This document shows positions 13,255-29,140 of a stretch of 64,000 nt of DNA, in pieces. A program made the position numbers and the translations under genes. The notes below the pieces were generated by a model. It worked only from the letters and a program-made list of their open reading frames with translations. It had not been told where the DNA came from and searched no databases. Origin of the DNA: Meloidogyne chitwoodi (Eukaryota; Nematoda; Chromadorea; Rhabditida; Meloidogynidae); the NCBI GenBank assembly GCA_015183035.1, contig JACZZP010000007.1:2170001-2234000 (forward strand), written 5' to 3'. Each line of letters begins with the position of its first letter. Position 1 is the stretch's first letter.

Positions 13255-16200
13255 ATGGTGGATTCACTTTTAGCTGCTTATGGTTCATCACAAAATTGTC
13301 AATTGACTTTTGTTGATACTGACGAGGAATTTCAAGTTTTTCTGTTATTTTTTAAATTAATATTTTTATGCTTAAGGCGGGAGTTGTGACTCAAATCGAT
13401 GCATCACAAAATGATTTTGGTGGCCAATTGTCTGCTGCTTCTCAAGATGATGGATCTAGAGGAATACCTTCAACAACTGGATTATCAGAATCGCAAACGG
13501 AGCCAGATTTAAATTTTCAAGATGATGATGAATTTGGGGATTATATTCCACCTCATGCTTGCAAGTTTGTTTTTTGTAATATTAAGTTTGTTTTAATTTA
13601 ATTTTTAAGGTATTGTGGTCTTTCTGACCCTTCATCTGTTGGTCAATGCACTGTTTGTGGTAAATGGTTTTGTAATGGGAAAGGAAATACTGCTGGAAGT
13701 CATATTATCAACCATTTGGTTCGTGCACAACACAAAGAAGTTTCTCTTCATAAAGATGGTCCTCTTGGTGAAACACAGGTTTTATTGCGTTTTTTTGTTT
13801 TTAGGAGAATTTTTCTCTTTTTTAGTTGGAATGTTATCATTGCGGTTCACGGTATTTAATTGTATTTTTATATAAAATTAAATAAAATTTAGAAATATCT
13901 TTCTTCTTGGCTTTATTCCATCAAAAACTGATTCTGTTGTTGTTATTCTTTGTCGTCAACCTTGTGCTCAACAAAATACTTTGAAAAATGCAAATTGGAG
14001 TTCTGACGATTGGAAGCCTTTAATTCATGTTTGTTTTTATTTTCTTTCCAATTTTTAATTTTTGAAATATATAGGAGCGTCAAATTCTTTCTTGGCTGAT
14101 CAAAATTCCATCACAGCAAGAACAACTTCGAGCACGTCAAATAACTGCAGTACTTGTTAATCGCCTTGAAGAATTGTGGAAAGATAATCCAGAGGCTACT
14201 GCAGATGACTTGGAACGTCCAGGAAAATATACTAGTGAAGCTGAACATGTTTTATTGCGTTATGACGATGCTTCGATGTATAAGTAAGTCATTATTATAA
14301 TAAAAAAAAAAGAAAGTACAAGTTATATTAATTTATTTTTTTAAGACGAATATTTAATCCACTAATATCAATGGAAGCAGAATATGACAAAAAAATGAAG
14401 GAATCGATTAGTTGTCCTGTTGGTCAAGTAAAATGGGATGTTAAATCAGCAAATAAAGTACATGCAACTTTTCAATTACCTGGATTTCGTGATGGAAGTT
14501 TGTTTTTTTGAAATTTATTTTCTTTTTTTTTATTTAGATATGAAACTAATGATTGGAGATGACCTTCGTTTAAAACATTATCAAACTTTGGATGGTTTGT
14601 ATTTTATTTTTTCGGTTCTTGTATTTATTTTATTTTTAAGGAAGCGAGTGGAGCTGTATGGGTCGTTTGATTAAAATTCCTGACAGTAAGCTTTTTTTTA
14701 ATTTTTTTAAACTTTTTATTGACAGACCACAATGAGGATTTTACATTGGAAATGTTTGCTAGTAGTAATAAAATTCCTACTGATAAACGTACAAACTTTA
14801 TTTGTGAATATGTTTGGAATTCTACATCGTTCGATAGGTTTATTTATTTTTATATTATTTTTATAATTTTCATTTTTACAATTTAAAGAATGTTTGCTGC
14901 GTTAGGACGTTTGGAATCTAAAGACAATTGTGTTTCCCAATATATTTATCATAAATTGATGGGTCATGATGTTGATGATATTTTGTTTAAGGTTTTTTTT
15001 AATTTAATATTTTTTAAATTATTATTTTTTTAGCTTGTAATGCCAAAAAAGTTTTCGGCTCCAGGACTTCCTGAATTGAACCACAGTCAAATTTCTGCTA
15101 TTAAAGCTGCTTTGCAACGTCCACTTTCGTTAATTCAGGTTTTTTTTAACTTTTCAATATCGTCATTTTGGTACTTTCCTGTTTCCGATCAATCTTTTTT
15201 CTTTACCTCAAATGGTCAATGGAACCTAATGGTCAGATAGTTGATTTTTTACAAGGCCACATAACTCGTTTTTCAATACTTACAATTTTATTTCAATTTA
15301 ATCCTTATTGATGATTTTCTGGCATTATGTCCCATTGACCATTTGTAAGTGAATGAGAAAAATGGAAGAATTATTGTATTACCATTATTTTTAATTTATT
15401 TTTCTAGGGCCCTCCAGGAACAGGCAAAACAGTCACATCAGCTACTCTTGTCTATCACCTTGTAAAACAAACAAGTGGTCAAGTTCTTGTCTGTGCACCA
15501 TCAAATATTGCTGTAGATCAATTATCAGAGAAAATACATAAAACTGGACTAAAAGTTATTCGTTTTTGTGCAAAGGGGCGTGAAACTATTGATAGTTCTG
15601 TTGCTTTTTTGTCTTTACATAATCAACTTAAAGCAATTCAATCAGGAGAATTATTTAAATTAATGAAATTGAAGGTTTTATTTTTAAATTTAAAAAGATT
15701 ATTATTTGATTAATTTAAAGGAAGAAATTGGAGAGCTTTCTCAAGCTGATCAAAATCGTTTTATGTCTCTTAGACGTCAAAAAGAAAATGAATTATTATC
15801 TAAAGCTGATGTAATTTGCTGTACCTGTATTACTTCTGCTGATATACGCTTGGCTAAAAAGGAATTTCGGTTTACTTTTTTAATTTCAAAAGTTTATTAA
15901 AAAAAAATTATATATTTAGTTGTGTTTTAATTGATGAAAGTACACAATCTACTGAACCCGAAGTAATGGTTTCTGTTGTAAAAGGAGCTCGTCAACTTGT
16001 TTTGGTAGGAGATCATTGTCAACTTGGCCCTGTAATTATGTGCAAAAAATCGGCAAATTCTGGTCTCGGACAATCTCTTTTTGAACGTTTAGTAATTCTT
16101 GGAAATCGTCCTTTACGTCTTCAAGTACAATATAGAATGCATCCTGTTTTGTCAACATTCCCTAGCAATGTATTTTATGAAGGATCTTTACAAAATGGAG

Positions 16201-17743
16201 TTACTGAAGGTTTTAAATTATTTTTAAATTTATAAAATTGTTTTTGAATTTATATAGTTGAAAGAAAACTTGATGCCTTTTCATGGCAATTTCCAAATCC
16301 TGAGAAACCAATGATGTTTTGGAATTGCAATGGACAAGAAGTATAAATTTTTTTATTATAAAAAATTTAAAAATTAATTTAAAGGAACTTGGCTCTTCTG
16401 GAACTTCTTATTTAAATAGATCTGAAGCTGTAAATGTTGAAAAATTTGTTACTCGATTGTTACAAGCTGGATTTTCTCCTGATCAACTTGGCATTATTAC
16501 ACCTTATGAAGGTTTTTTTTAGATGATTTTTATGTTTTAATTTTAAAAATAGGTCAAAGAGCATATGTTGTACAATTTATGCAAACACAGGGTTCACTAA
16601 ACAACAAATTATATTTGGATATTGAAGTTGAAAATGTTGATGCTTTTCAGGTTTATTTTTTTTAATTTTGATTTTTTAATCGTCTTTCTTCAGGGACGTG
16701 AAAAAGACATAATAATTGTTACTTGTGTAAGATCAAACGAGGCAGGTGGTATTGGCTTTCTTAATGATCCACGTCGTTTAAACGTTGCTCTAACACGTGC
16801 TAAATATGGATTAATTATAATTGGAAACGCAAAGGTTTTAAGCAGACAATCCTTATGGCATCATTTATTGGTCACATTTAAAGAAAATGAATGCCTTTTT
16901 GAAGGACCTTTAAATAACTTGAAGCCGTCTCCGATAACTTTTCCTAAACCAAAACCTTTAACTGCACAACATATGCCCGTATATTTTTTTAATGTTTATT
17001 TTATCTTTATTTTATTTATTTTTAAGGGTTCTCGTTATGTCAACCGCACTCTTGGATTTACAATGAAAGAGCTTGGTATTGGTCCATATGCTGGTATTCG
17101 TTCTGCTCCAGTTGTGCAACAACATCCTTTACAACAATTCCAAGATCCTCAAGGAATGATTTATCCAAACTTTCCTATCGGAGCAAGAACGTTAGTTTTT
17201 ATTTAACAAAAAAATTTATAAAAAATCTCTCAATTAAGTTCTCAATTGCCTGTACCAATACATATGTTTTCCTCTTTTGTACCAGTACCTCCACAAATGC
17301 CTCCAATGCCACCACCTCATCCAATTCCATTAAATGCAATTCATTTACCTGGAGTAAATAATAATGGAATGGTCGGAACATCTCGAAAGAAAATGTCTAA
17401 AAGATCTGGCCAATCATCACAACGTTTAAATAGTAGTGGTGGTAGCAGCAGCAATATTATCAATAATTTTAATTCACAAGCTTCACAAGAACAATTTCTT
17501 CCCGGATTTATTAGTCAAAATTCCCAGCTTTCGCAAGGAGGAATTTACAGCGATTATGGTTTTTTATTAATTTAATTTTTTTAAATTGTTAAAAAAACAG
17601 ATTTGGGTGGTTCTTCACAACAATTTCCATCTCTTCAATCTTCTCTTCATTCTATGCAATTTAGTCAACAAAGAGATTTAGTTGAACAACAATTGCAAAA
17701 TTTGATGCTTTCTCAGCAGTCTGAAGCGACTAGAAAGCATTAA
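13255..17743 (+). CDS. smg-2: UPF1 / SMG-2 RNA helicase (nonsense-mediated decay)
   Basis: ATP-dependent 5'-3' RNA helicase at the centre of nonsense-mediated mRNA decay; it binds UPF2 and the release factors and is phosphorylated by SMG-1. Twenty-two exons give 1102 residues, similar to human UPF1 (about 1120). The Cys/His-rich domain begins at [19 protein letters not shown], and further Cys/His pairs include ECYHCGSR and CRQPC. The SF1 helicase core has GPPGTGKT (exon starting 15408), [34 protein letters not shown], and [16 protein letters not shown]. The C-terminal tail (from 17239) has about ten Ser-Gln pairs, the SMG-1 target motif, plus Pro- and Gln-rich stretches. The intron in front of the Walker A exon (15139-15407) is enlarged by an inverted-repeat element. 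All exons join in frame to TAA at 17741-17743. Confidence 0.98.
15208..15350. mobile_element. MITE-like element in UPF1 intron
   Basis: The left end, AAATGGTCAATGGAACCTAA near 15210, is repeated inverted at the right end as TTATGTCCCATTGACCATTT near 15328-15347. The two 22-bp termini differ at about two positions. The element is about 140 bp, has no coding capacity, and sits in an intron of 269 nt where most neighbours are about 50. A related end (CCATTATGTCCCTTTGACCA) occurs at about 26321-26340 inside an intron of the EXC-4 gene. Confidence 0.65.
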
Positions 17744-17995
17744 AAAAGAGAGAAAAGATGCTTTTTTGGCAACTTTAAAATCAAAAAGAGATGTTTACTG
17801 AATGCAAAAGGTTCAATTAATTTTTTTGGGAGAAAAATAAAAAATTTTTTTATTAGTGCTTGGATGCAACTCGTTAACAAAAAGAATACTACTGATGGTT
17901 GATAAAGTGTTTTGAATATTTTTTAGAAAAGACACTAGAATTTAAGTCGTATTTAAGTCGTATTAAGGTTTTTATCATGTTAATTGTAATTATTA

Positions 17996-18832
17996 AAATA
18001 TAACAGAAATTGATGATCGACAACTATAGTCAGTAATTGCAGCTTGTTAGCTTGTTTAAAATCGTCAGAAGAGGAAGAATGAAATACAACTAGTCAATAT
18101 CTTTTTACCAGCCAAAAAATGGTGATCTTTTTATCCTCAACTAATTCAACAAATGAGTGAAGATGAGAAAAGACGAGTATCTCTAACTTGTAATATTTTA
18201 GAGATAATTAATATATTTTAGATTGTTAATCGCAAACCAATTTTGGACATGGAGAATTGTTCAAATGAATCAAAAAAAGAAATTGAGGATGAAATCTGAG
18301 AAAAGGTTTAACTGAAAAGGCTTGAAGTGAACGAGCTTGTGGTGAATAATAAGAAAAAAATCGAAAAGGTATTCTTAACTTGTTCTTCGAATAATTCATT
18401 TTTCATTATTAAATAACCGGCCAACTAAATAATGTTTAGAATTTCTTATAAAAATTATAGATATACCTTTTCGATTTTTTTCTTACTATTCACAACAAGC
18501 TGATTCATTTCAAGCTTTTCAGTTCAACTTTTTCTCGTATTTCATCTTCAATTTCTTTTTTTGATTCATTTGAACAATTCTTCATGTCCAAAATTGGTTT
18601 GCGATTAACAATCTAAAATATATTAATTATCTCCAAAATATTACAAGTGCACAGATACTCGTCTTTTCTCATCTTCACTCATTGGTTGAATTAGTTGAGG
18701 TTAAAAAGATCACCATTTTTTGGCTGGTAAAAAGATATTGACTGGTTGTATTTCATTCTTCCTCTTCTGACGATTTTAAACAAGCTACAATTAATGCCTA
18801 TAACAGTCGATCATCAATTTCTGTTATATATT
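17996..18832. mobile_element. Foldback element: about 375-bp inverted repeats with captured coding-like sequence
   Basis: Arms about 17996-18373 and 18462-18832 are reverse complements with several mismatches and small indels, and enclose a loop of about 88 bp. The outer ends both read ATATAACAGAAATTGATGAT (on the right arm as its complement). Reading the right arm on the minus strand gives a protein-like stretch: ATGAGTGAAGATGAG, an intron-like gap ending TATTTTAG, then IVNRKPILDMKNCSNESKK and EIEDEIREKVELKSL before a stop. This suggests a gene fragment carried inside the repeat. It lies between UPF1 and NSUN2. It could be a MITE or foldback transposon, or a decayed older relative of the two large palindromes. 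Confidence 0.75.
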
Positions 18833-18961
18833 ATATGAACTTGTGTTATACTCTTTAGAATTAAAACTGTCGCTTTTTCTTAATTTATTGTTTAATGTTT
18901 GGTACATTTTTATATTTTTTTAAATTCATTTTTTCACAAATATTCAAATTTTTAACAAAAT

Positions 18962-22388
<3,427 letters not shown>

Positions 22389-22538
22389 TAATCTTTTTTT
22401 TTTAATTTTTTGTTGATTTTGTTTTATTAAAATTTTCTTTTGTAATTATTTTATTTGAATATTATTAATTTTAATATAAATATTTATTTTAAAGTTATCT
22501 TTTAATTTTTTTTAATTTTTAGATTAATATTATTAGTA

Positions 22539-23613
22539 ATGTCATCTATAGGCCCAAGACCTATTGGCACTGATGGAACAGATTTTAAACATCGTCAACG
22601 GGTTGCAGCTTCTATTAAATTGAGGTTTTATTGTAAATTATTTAAGGATACTAGATTAAGATGGGGAAAGAATTTTTAGTTTATAAAATTTGTATATGCG
22701 TGGTCACGCAAAAATATAAGAAAAATGTAAAAAATTAAAAAAAATTTGATTATTGTCTATTCGATCATTTAATCAAAATATTTTTCTTTCTTTAAAACAG
22801 TGTTCAATATAAATTCTACTTAAAATTACTCTTTGCACTTCACTTTTTAATTCTCCTACCATTATGGGCAAAAGTTGGTGGTGAACTAATTTTTATTCAT
22901 TTTAAATTGATGAAACAGCCAAATATATGGAGAAGGATAGATCTTCCTAGAGCGTATACTTGGGTATTTTTTTAATTTAAATTATCTTTAAATTTATTTT
23001 TTTAAAGGAATATATGTGGTGTTTGTCATTCATTCCAATTATTTTCGCAATTCCTTCTTTTCAAAAAAATAAGGTTATTTTAATTTTTTATATTTATTTA
23101 TTTTTTGTTTTTTTGTAGCTTCTCCTCCTCAAACTCAGTTATTATTCTCAATTTTTATTTGGAATAACTCCCTGCGCAATAGTAATAATTTTAAATTTAA
23201 TTTAATTTTTACCAAAAGATCACCAGTGTTGAAAAGGGGTGATCTTCTGGGTTACATTTAATTTTTTTATTTTTTTCTTTAAGGGATTAGGCAGTCAATT
23301 TCCAGAATTATTAGATTATATACGCTTTGGAGAGCAAAGTACAGTGCCAACATTTAGTGGAAATTTCCCAATGGTATATTTTTAAATTTTTTTTTAAATT
23401 TGTATTAAATTTAAGGTTATTATTTGGTATTTATTTTTCCTCGCAGTCTTTCAGGTTAAATCTAAACGAAAAAATTTAAAAAAAAAATTTAAATTTTAGA
23501 TTCAAGGCTTTTCAATGTACTTCACTTTTAATTTGTTAAATGCTTGGAAAAGAGATCCGATAACTCTAAAACAATCGGCAGAGAAGGCACAAAACGTAAA
23601 AAAGGATGAATAA
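22539..23613 (+). CDS. jagn-1: Jagunal homologue (ER membrane protein)
   Basis: Jagunal is a small ER membrane protein needed for ER organisation and the early secretory pathway. Seven exons (22539-22624, 22801-22963, 23008-23073, 23119-23181, 23284-23373, 23416-23454, 23500-23613) give 206 residues; the human protein has 183. The family N-terminus is plain: PRPIGTDGTDFKHRQRVA followed by a spaced series of four hydrophobic segments and a charged Lys-rich tail. The region LLDYIRFGEQS lies between the last two membrane segments. A TTTTTAG acceptor about 17 bp before the ATG and the 151-bp gap after NSUN2 suggest the two genes form an operon with this one downstream. The intron 23182-23283 holds a small AGATCACC/GGTGATCT hairpin. 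Confidence 0.9.
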
Positions 23614-23758
23614 GAGGTTTAATACTATTTTTAATGCCTGAAGACACACTTACTACTGGAAAAAGATATTTTTGAAGGTTTTACTTTTTTGTTAAAAATT
23701 ATTTAAAAATTAATATATTAAAAAAAAAAGAAATTAATTTACAAGAAATTAAAATTAA

Positions 23759-24780
23759 TTAATCAGCTACATAATCTTCCAAAACATCTTCTAAGTGAAC
23801 ATTGTGCACTTTTTGTATTGCCTTCTTCGGTTGTTTCCTTTTTGGTGCGGCACCTTCACCTTTTTTCCTTGGTGCCAAATCCCTCGCAGTTTCAAGTCCA
23901 TGCTTTTGTAAATATTCTTCAATTTTTGTTTCGTCCAAATGTTCAACACCTGCCGAACGCCAAAGTTGAATAAATTCTTCGTCAAGTTGGTAGTCCGTTT
24001 CTTCATCGTTGAGGAAGAGAACAGTGTCTTTTCTTTTATTTATCTTTAAAAAAAGGTCAGAACTCATTTTTTTAATTATTTTAAAAATACTTGTGTAGGT
24101 AAATCAATACATTGAGTGGTTCCAAGTGCTTTAACTAAAGCTTCTGGGTTTGCAACACAATCCCCCAATTCTGATAATAATATTCCTCCTTTTCCGTCTG
24201 AATGTTGTTTTTTTAAAAGAGCAAGTAAAGTTGCCTCAATTTTAATTAAATATAGTTTTATTTAAGAAAAAAACCTTATTTTTAACTCGAAATGGAGGTT
24301 TATAAATTAATTTGTTTTCAGCATCAGATTCTAATCGAAGATTTTGCTTGAGTGCTTCTTGTAACCAAAGAAGTGTTTTCTTGTTTAAATCGTAAACCTT
24401 CATTTCATCAAGTATTTCAGTTAGAGTTAATCCCCAATGTTGTAAATTGAGATGGCGTTTTCGCATATAATCTATTATTCTTGCCATCATACTAATAAAT
24501 AAAAAAACCACCAATATCTTCCCAAAAAATTAAAATATTTAAACCTAAAATTAGCAGCATTTTGTATAGCATTATTATTATTAGCAGCTGTAGTTGATGC
24601 AGAAATTGTATTTTTTGAATCCTTTGGAGCAATTACTCTCTTTCTTTTTGCTTTTTGTTGAACTGTTGTTGAAGAAGATGCTCCCTCGTTTCCATCTTTT
24701 TTTATTTGTTGCATTGTATCCATTGAACGAATCGCTTGACGCATAAAATCTTGACGTTGTTTTAGAAGTGCTGGGTCCAT
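23759..24780 (-). CDS. gtf-2E2: General transcription factor IIE subunit beta
   Basis: TFIIE-beta pairs with TFIIE-alpha and helps load TFIIH on to the RNA polymerase II pre-initiation complex. Four exons (24545-24780, 24275-24491, 24091-24234, 23759-24043) give 293 residues; human has 291. A basic Ser/Thr-rich N-terminus is followed by the tandem winged-helix core (MMARIIDYMRKRHL...LTLTEILDEM...NPEAL...KALG). The conserved C-terminal block INKRKDTVLFLND, LDEEFIQLWRSAGVEHLDETKIEEYL and a basic tail ending NVHLEDVLEDY close the protein. I place the last acceptor at 24044-24045 because it restores the family alignment; an upstream ATG within that intron is not used. It converges on Jagunal with only 145 bp between. 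Confidence 0.94.
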
Positions 24781-25588
24781 TTTAATTTATTTTTTAATAA
24801 ATTTCAATAATAAGTGAAGCTAAAAAGTAAAATTATTAAATTTGAGGAAATAAACACAAAACTAAAACTTAAACTCATTTTCGCAATGTGTTAATTTAAA
24901 ATTAAACAAAATTGGCATTTGCTATTAATTTAGATAAAATGTCATTTTAAAGAAATAATGCGTAGGTCGATTTGTCGCGACACCTCCCTTGCTACAAAAA
25001 ATTTCCGCGACAAATCAGCAGGGAAATTTACTTGCGTTTAATTGGTCTTGCTCTGATGAATTAATAGATTAGAGAAAAAATTTTTAGAAAATATAATGAG
25101 AGAGCAAAGGAAAAGAAAAATACAAAAAGAAAATATTTTTAAGGAAAACTAGTACAACACAAATTTTTCTATTTCCTCTTTTAACTGTATTAGTTTTGTT
25201 TATGGCCGCTTTTTTAGGCTTGTTTGACATTTTCGCGTTTATTGCCTTGTTTGGCCTCTTTTTTTATAATCGTCTTTTCTTTTCTAATCATTTTTCAATG
25301 TATTATCGCACATATTTATTTAATAAAAGCTTTTAAACAAATTTTTGTTATTTTATTGTTGAATTAGATTCTATTGCTTGTCTGGGTGAATGACTTTTCT
25401 TTATTTTTAACATTTTTAATATCAAATATCACTTTTTTGGCTCATTTCTTTATTTCCTTCCTTCTTTTTATGTAAATTGTTTTGTTGCTTTTATTTAATT
25501 TTTATTTTTAATTCCAATTCTTTAATTCTCCAGGCTGCATTTTTTCCTAAAGGAACTGTTCTTATACTACCACATTTAATAAATAAAA
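24781..25588. other. Divergent promoter region, TFIIE-beta / EXC-4
   Basis: 808-bp spacer, AT-rich apart from a slightly GC-richer patch at about 24960-25030. No exon or clear repeat is seen. It should hold both promoters. Confidence 0.45.
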
Positions 25589-26870
25589 ATGAGCGGCTGT
25601 GAAACTAGCAGCGTTAGTACAAAACCTTTATTGGAGTTGTATGTTAAGGTTATCAATTTTATTTATTAAAATTTAAAGCAAATATTCTTTAGGCATCAGG
25701 TATAGATAGCCGAAGAATTGGTGCATGTCTTTTTTGCCAAGAGTTTTGGATGGAATTGTATGCCCTCTATGAGGTTGGCTGTGTTCGTGTTGAGGTTTTT
25801 TTTTAATTTTTGTGATTTAATATTTTTGGTTTTATTAGGTAAAAACTGTAAATGTCAACTCGGAAGGATTTAAGCGCAATTTTTCTGGTGCTCAACCTCC
25901 GATTATGGTCGAGGAAGAAAAGTTAGTAATCTTTAAAAAATTAAAAAAAGATTTTAAGGGCAACAACCTATGCAGACAACAGCGAAATTGAACGTCGTAT
26001 TTTCCATCTCTGTCAAGGTTTTAATGTTCCACTTTTTGAGAAGGATTTGCAAGTTGAGAAAACTATTCAAAATCTTTATCGGGTTTATTTTTATAGTAAA
26101 TTAAAATTTATTTTTTAAAGAATTTCAAAATCTTTTTGCAAGCAAAAGCGACTCATGACAAAGGCAAACGACAGCCTAGTACAATTGGAGAGGGTCTTCC
26201 ACCACAGGTGGCAACTTCTCATAATAAATTATTGGAGCAATTGGCTGGTGTTGACCAGGTTTTTTTAAATTAAAGGCGTATTTTTTGGAGAAAACGCTCA
26301 GAACCCTTTTCGATTGCCTACCATTATGTCCCTTTGACCATAAGTGATACTGGTATATCAGGGAAAATAATATTCTTTATATTAGTTATTGGCTGATCGT
26401 GCTTCTCGTTATCTTCTAAGCGAATCAATGACTGAATATGATTGTGAAGTTATGCCACGTTTGCATCATATACGTATTATTGGAGAGCGTCTTCTCAATT
26501 TTTACATTCCACGACAATTTACACATTTATGGGCATATATATTAACTGCATATCGAACGGCTGCCTTTATTGAATCTTGTCCAGCTGATCAAGATATTCT
26601 TCATCATTATAAGGTTTTCTTTTTTAAATTAAGCAATGAAAAGGGAAGAGGAGTTGATAAATTTTTCTTAAAATATTCCCATTTTTAGGAGCAATTAAAT
26701 TTGGCAATTGATATGCGAGTAACTCTTGAAACACCAACAAAGACATTAACTATTCCAGAAGGTTTATTTTAATCTTTTTTATTTAAATTTAAATTCTTTT
26801 TTTAGATGTTCTTCAGGATATACGCCGGCTCAATAATGGAATTCAAACAGGAGAAGGAAGCAGACAATAA
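25589..26870 (+). CDS. exc-4: EXC-4-type chloride intracellular channel (CLIC) protein
   Basis: CLIC proteins have a glutathione-transferase fold and can associate with membranes; C. elegans EXC-4 keeps the excretory canal lumen narrow. Eight exons (25589-25648, 25693-25794, 25839-25921, 25959-26082, 26121-26258, 26386-26613, 26689-26761, 26806-26870) give 290 residues, the EXC-4 length. KPLLELYVKASGID, FCQEFWMELYALYE (the putative membrane-inserting helix), VEVKTVNVNS, GAQPPIM, SMTEYDCEVMPRLHHIRIIG and THLWAYILTAYRTAAFIESC are visible. Residues 32-35 read Cys-Leu-Phe-Cys at the position of the single CLIC active-site cysteine, giving a CxxC pair. The protein is clearly of the nematode EXC-4/EXL-1 type rather than vertebrate. 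Intron 5 (26259-26385) holds a fragment related to the UPF1 MITE. Confidence 0.95.
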
Positions 26871-27809
26871 TTATTCTATAAGGCAATAAATAACAAGATA
26901 TACTAAACTAAAAAAATTAATTTTCTTTTTTTCTTTTGGAAAAGGACTGGATGATTTTTAAGGTTATAATTTAATTTATTTAAAACAATGAATCTAAGAA
27001 ATTCTGGGTTTCACAAGGGTTGAAGGTTCGAACCTCGTCGGTAGACATTGATTTTTTATAGTTGAGAAAATTATTTTGTTCAACAAAAAATAAAAATAGA
27101 TCTTTTAAAGTATTTCTTTAATAATTATTCCTTTTTTGTTTCCAAAATTAAATTAAAAAATTGGTAAAATCGTCCAATCCTTCTGTAAGCGATAAAATAA
27201 ACTTGCCCTTTTTATTATTTAACAAAAAAAGATACATACATATCCTAAATTATAACAAAAGTTTGTTGCTTATTTTGTAGTGAATAAATAAATTTTTTAA
27301 AAGTAAAATATAATTTTTTTCGATTTTTAATTTTTATGGCAAAAAGAAAGAATTATAAATTTTCGGATCTTCGCATTTTTGAATTAAACATTTTAATATT
27401 TTTTGTGTCAATTTTGTATTTTTAAAAATTTAGACTATTTTTAGGCCATTATTGGCAAGTTAATCCTTTCTCCATTAAGTTTTTTAGGCATATTTTGTTT
27501 AATTTTGTCTGTTTTACCAAATCGTTCGACGAAGCGTCTTTTTTTGGCCTATCGGCGAGATGTCCTTATGACGAAATGTCGGGATACGAATTATCCAACA
27601 AATTTTGATTCTAAGCAAAAACTTTAAAAATTTGTAAAACGTTAAAAAACCGGTAACTTTTTCCAAATTTTTTTCCATAAATTTGGAAGATTATTTTGAA
27701 TTTTGACAAAAATTTTTTGAAAATTACCCAAAAAATTTTTTTCAAAAGGAGTTATGGGCGATTGAAATATTTTTTAAATAAATTTAATTTTTCTCTTCTC
27801 AAACATAAA
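26871..27809. other. Spacer before palindrome 2
   Basis: AT-rich, no coding exon seen. A B-box-like GGTTCGAACCTCG occurs at about 27022-27035 without a good A box. 27600-27800 has the same kind of diffuse repeat text as the palindrome next to it. Confidence 0.4.
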
Positions 27810-28029
27810 AAAATTTGAGAAATAGTGTTAGCAGAGATAAAAAGAAGAAGATCGCCGTAAAAAGCGGACTGGTCGGTTCCGTCCCGCCAGTTCCGTCCCA
27901 GTCAATTCCTACTGTATTTTAGGAACTTTTTTTTCGAATGTTAAATCCATACAAAACATCTATCATTCGAAAGAGCTTGAAAAACTAAATCGAATGAGCT
28001 TTTCAGATATCTAAAGTTTACTATAGAAG

Positions 28030-29140
28030 TCGAGATATGCGCTCCCGAAATTCTGGGAGATATAGCGACTTACCCCACAAAACTTTGTTTGATCTCAACT
28101 CAGTTAATTTGGGACCTAAATCTATAAATTTTGGGTCAAAGACAGATCAACTAATGGCTTATTATCTTACAAATTTGTTAGTCAATTCGTTCAATTTGAG
28201 CCGAGATATGGATGAATAAAAATTCTACGGCATAATTTTTATGAACATACCTTAATTTTCTTTAATTTAATTTTTAAGGTTTTCTAAATAAAATAGCAAT
28301 TTAAAATTTTGACTAAATAATGCCCATTATGTCAAGGAATTTAATAAAATTAAAATTAAAAATTTTCCAGCATCCAGTTTCCCGTAAAAAATTAATTTCC
28401 ACTAGAAGGATTCGAACCTTGGTCATTTTTTCTCATTTCTCCACTAAAACTGCGAAATTCTCCACTTAACCAAAAATATTTTTTTTCTCCCCTAAACTTT
28501 CTCAATATTCAGGAGCTTGTATCTCGACTTCTATACGATATTAGAGATAAATGAATAGCTCATTTAATTCAGCTTTTCGAGCTCTTTCCAATGATGTATG
28601 TCTCGGCCAAAACTTACCAATAGTTTAAAAGCTAAAAAATATAATTTATCTATTACCCCCAAATTTTCAAATGCTCCTAGCACCTTTCTGAAAAAAATTT
28701 AAGGGTAAAATTTTTAAAAAATTTTTGTCAAAAAATTCAAAATAAAATTGTCTAAAATCGTACGCTTTTAGATAGTCAATACCATACTTTTGAGCCGAGT
28801 AATGCGCTCTCGAAGTTCTGGGGGTAATGGACTACCCCAAAACTTTGAGAGATCACAGCGTCTTTCATTTGGGACCTAGAATCCTAAATTTTGGGCTAAA
28901 GATGGATCAGTCAATGATCTAAAGATGGTATCATTGATAAGTCCATTCGACCTATTTTGACCGAGATATGTGCTCCCGAAATTTTTGGTGGATCCAAGGC
29001 TTTGTTTGATCCTAACTCAGTTAATTTGGGATCTAAATCTATAAATTTTTGGTCAAAGACAGATCAACCAATGGCTTATTATCATACAAATTTTTTAGTC
29101 AATTCGTTCAAGTTGAGCCGAGATATGGATCCATTTCCCC
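28030..29140 (+). repeat. Diverged repeat units inside palindrome 2
   Basis: Units beginning near 28030, 28795 and 28965 share the order: GAGATATG-type word, CTCCCGAAATT-type or TCTCGAAGTT-type word, then TTAATTTGGGA(C/T)CTAAATCT, then AAAGACAGATCAACC-type text. The first and third are about 75-80% alike by eye; the second is more worn. The same units appear inverted in the other arm. Related words also occur at 27965-28000, 28590-28620 and 32650-32900. Confidence 0.6.
28395..28475 (-). repeat. tRNA-like element in palindrome 2 (mirrored at 30293-30373)
   Basis: On the minus strand TGGTTAAGTGGAGAATTTCG is A-box-like and AAGGTTCGAATCCTTC is B-box-like with self-complementary arms. The mirror copy lies on the plus strand in the right arm. 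It looks like a tRNA-derived repeat, not a working tRNA. Confidence 0.4.
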
